From: Bacteroidota bacterium
Lineage (GTDB): Bacteria; Bacteroidota; Bacteroidia; Bacteroidales; JAKIYJ01
Length of the DNA: 6,185 nucleotides
Assembly: GCA_022708585.1 (NCBI GenBank)
Contig: JAKIYJ010000094.1
Span: 1 to 6,185 of the forward strand
Reading direction: 5' to 3'
Of this stretch, positions 5,256 to 6,185 are shown piece after piece; within the stretch, counting starts at the first letter, position 1; the number at the start of each line of letters is the position of its first letter. Position numbers and translations under genes: made by a program. The notes beneath the pieces were generated by a model that worked only from the letters and a program-made list of their open reading frames with translations, did no database searches and was not told where the DNA came from.

Positions 5256-6185
5256 TTAAGATTTAATTTTTGCTCTCCGAAGACGTTTTTTTATATGTGA
5301 ACTAATAACAAAATGGTCAATAAGTGGAGCAAAGGCATTCATTAACAATATTGAAAGCATCATACCTTCTGCATAGGCGGAGTTAAGTACTCTTATCATA
5401 ATACAGAATAATCCAATGAGGAAACCATATATATATTTTCCTTTATTTGTTTGAGCAGCACTGACAGGATCTGTTGCCATAAATACTGCTCCAAACATAA
5501 ATCCACCCATTAGTATTTGAGTTAATGGAGTTAATCGCATATATTCATTTAAACCTATTGCATTAAAAATAAGTGTCATTGTTATTCCTCCTGCAAAAAC
5601 AGATAACATTATTCTCCAGCTTGCTACTCCTGTAACAAGTAAAAGTATTGCACCCAGTAATATTGCAATTTTAGATGTTTCTCCTATTGATCCTGGTATA
5701 ATGCCGATAAATAAATCCCATAAATCAGGTATTTGATTAAAATTGCCAGTTATTGTACACGACAGGGGAGTAGCTCCACTAAAACCATCAACGACTTCTG
5801 TAGCTTTTGACAAACCTCCAACCCATATTTTGTCTCCTGTCATTTTGGATGGATATGCAAAAAACAAAAAGGCTCTTGCCAGTAAAGCAGGATTAAAAAT
5901 ATTCATTCCTGTACCTCCAAAAATCTCTTTACCTATCAAAGTAGCAAAAATTGTTGCAACAAATACCATCCATAATGGTATATCAACAGGTAATATAAGA
6001 GGAATTAACATACCAGTAATAAAAAATCCTTCGTTCACTTCTTCATGTCTTATTTGAGCAAAAGCAACTTCTACTGTTAATCCAGCGATGTATGTTATAA
6101 ATATTATGGGAATAATTTTTATAAAACCGTACCAGAACTGTTGTATAAATTCAACTTCTTGTCCAAGCGATTTATAATGCCAGTA
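5256..6185 (-). CDS. nqrB: Na+-translocating NADH:quinone oxidoreductase subunit B, N-terminus off the right edge
   Basis: NqrB is the largest membrane subunit. It carries a covalent FMN, contributes to riboflavin and quinone binding, and forms the Na+ path. The frame is open to the right edge: the 309 residues seen begin YWHYKSLGQE, and the GTG at 6038 is an internal Val codon rather than a start. About 70-100 N-terminal residues are missing, judged against roughly 385-415 residues for the family. Landmarks, numbered from the edge, are EEVNEGFF (48-55), IGKEIFGGTGMNIFNPAL (84-101), ARAFLFFAYP (103-112), the flavinylation motif DGFSGAT with Thr139 as FMN acceptor, and the late FMATDPVSA and YAEGMMLSILLMNAFAPLID segments. 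It heads the visible nqrBCDEF row; nqrA is expected immediately outside the window. Confidence 0.98.
   Translation of the reverse strand, partial: YWHYKSLGQEVEFIQQFWYGFIKIIPIIFITYIAGLTVEVAFAQIRHEEVNEGFFITGMLIPLILPVDIPLWMVFVATIFATLIGKEIFGGTGMNIFNPALLARAFLFFAYPSKMTGDKIWVGGLSKATEVVDGFSGATPLSCTITGNFNQIPDLWDLFIGIIPGSIGETSKIAILLGAILLLVTGVASWRIMLSVFAGGITMTLIFNAIGLNEYMRLTPLTQILMGGFMFGAVFMATDPVSAAQTNKGKYIYGFLIGLFCIMIRVLNSAYAEGMMLSILLMNAFAPLIDHFVISSHIKKRLRRAKIKS

Noticed and set aside
6036..6038. GTG at 6038 as the start of nqrB
   Set aside because: The frame stays open to the window edge and encodes conserved NqrB sequence (including the segment ending in EEVNEGFF), so this is an internal valine.
5743..6057. 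A 104-codon plus-strand frame antisense to nqrB
   Set aside because: It is opposite the most conserved part of NqrB and is a by-product of that coding sequence; no start signal or domain supports it.
1956..6185. The minus-strand operon as an Rnf complex
   Set aside because: NqrF fuses a ferredoxin domain to FAD and NADH reductase domains, and gene order and motifs fit nqrBCDEF; Rnf would have RnfB and RnfC polyferredoxin proteins.

Overview
The window looks like chromosomal DNA of an AT-rich member of the Bacteroidota (Bacteroidetes). Several signs agree. No gene start has a Shine-Dalgarno sequence. The promoter-like sites match the Bacteroidetes -33 TTTG / -7 TAnnTTTG pattern. The bS21 protein is 64 residues long with the Bacteroidetes type of C-terminus. 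The proteins (an S9B dipeptidyl peptidase, a complete-looking Na+-NQR set, a small surface-type lipoprotein) also fit. The genus cannot be told from this sequence.

Left part, plus strand: the C-terminal catalytic end of a dipeptidyl-peptidase-IV-like serine peptidase (cut by the left edge) is followed by rpsU, which has its own near-ideal promoter. Next comes a 423-base gap without a credible gene. It holds a nested inverted repeat, a 14-base palindrome and a perfect 10-bp hairpin packed into about 140 bases, then a promoter-like site. This promoter probably serves the next gene, a predicted lipoprotein of unknown function.

Right part, minus strand: nqrB (N-terminus off the right edge), nqrC, nqrD, nqrE and nqrF lie in the canonical order, with 17-23 base gaps or a short overlap, and look like one transcription unit; nqrA should lie just off the right edge. 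They encode the Na+-translocating NADH:quinone oxidoreductase, which oxidises NADH, reduces (probably) menaquinone and pumps Na+ out. All cofactor-binding residues that can be checked are present: the NqrF 2Fe-2S cysteines, FAD and NADH motifs, the four NqrD/NqrE membrane cysteines, and the FMN-accepting threonines of NqrB and NqrC. The lipoprotein gene and nqrF converge with only 16 bases between their stop codons.

No defence system, phage, CRISPR array, rRNA or tRNA was seen. The coding part is ordinary core metabolism; the least explained part is the palindrome cluster downstream of rpsU.
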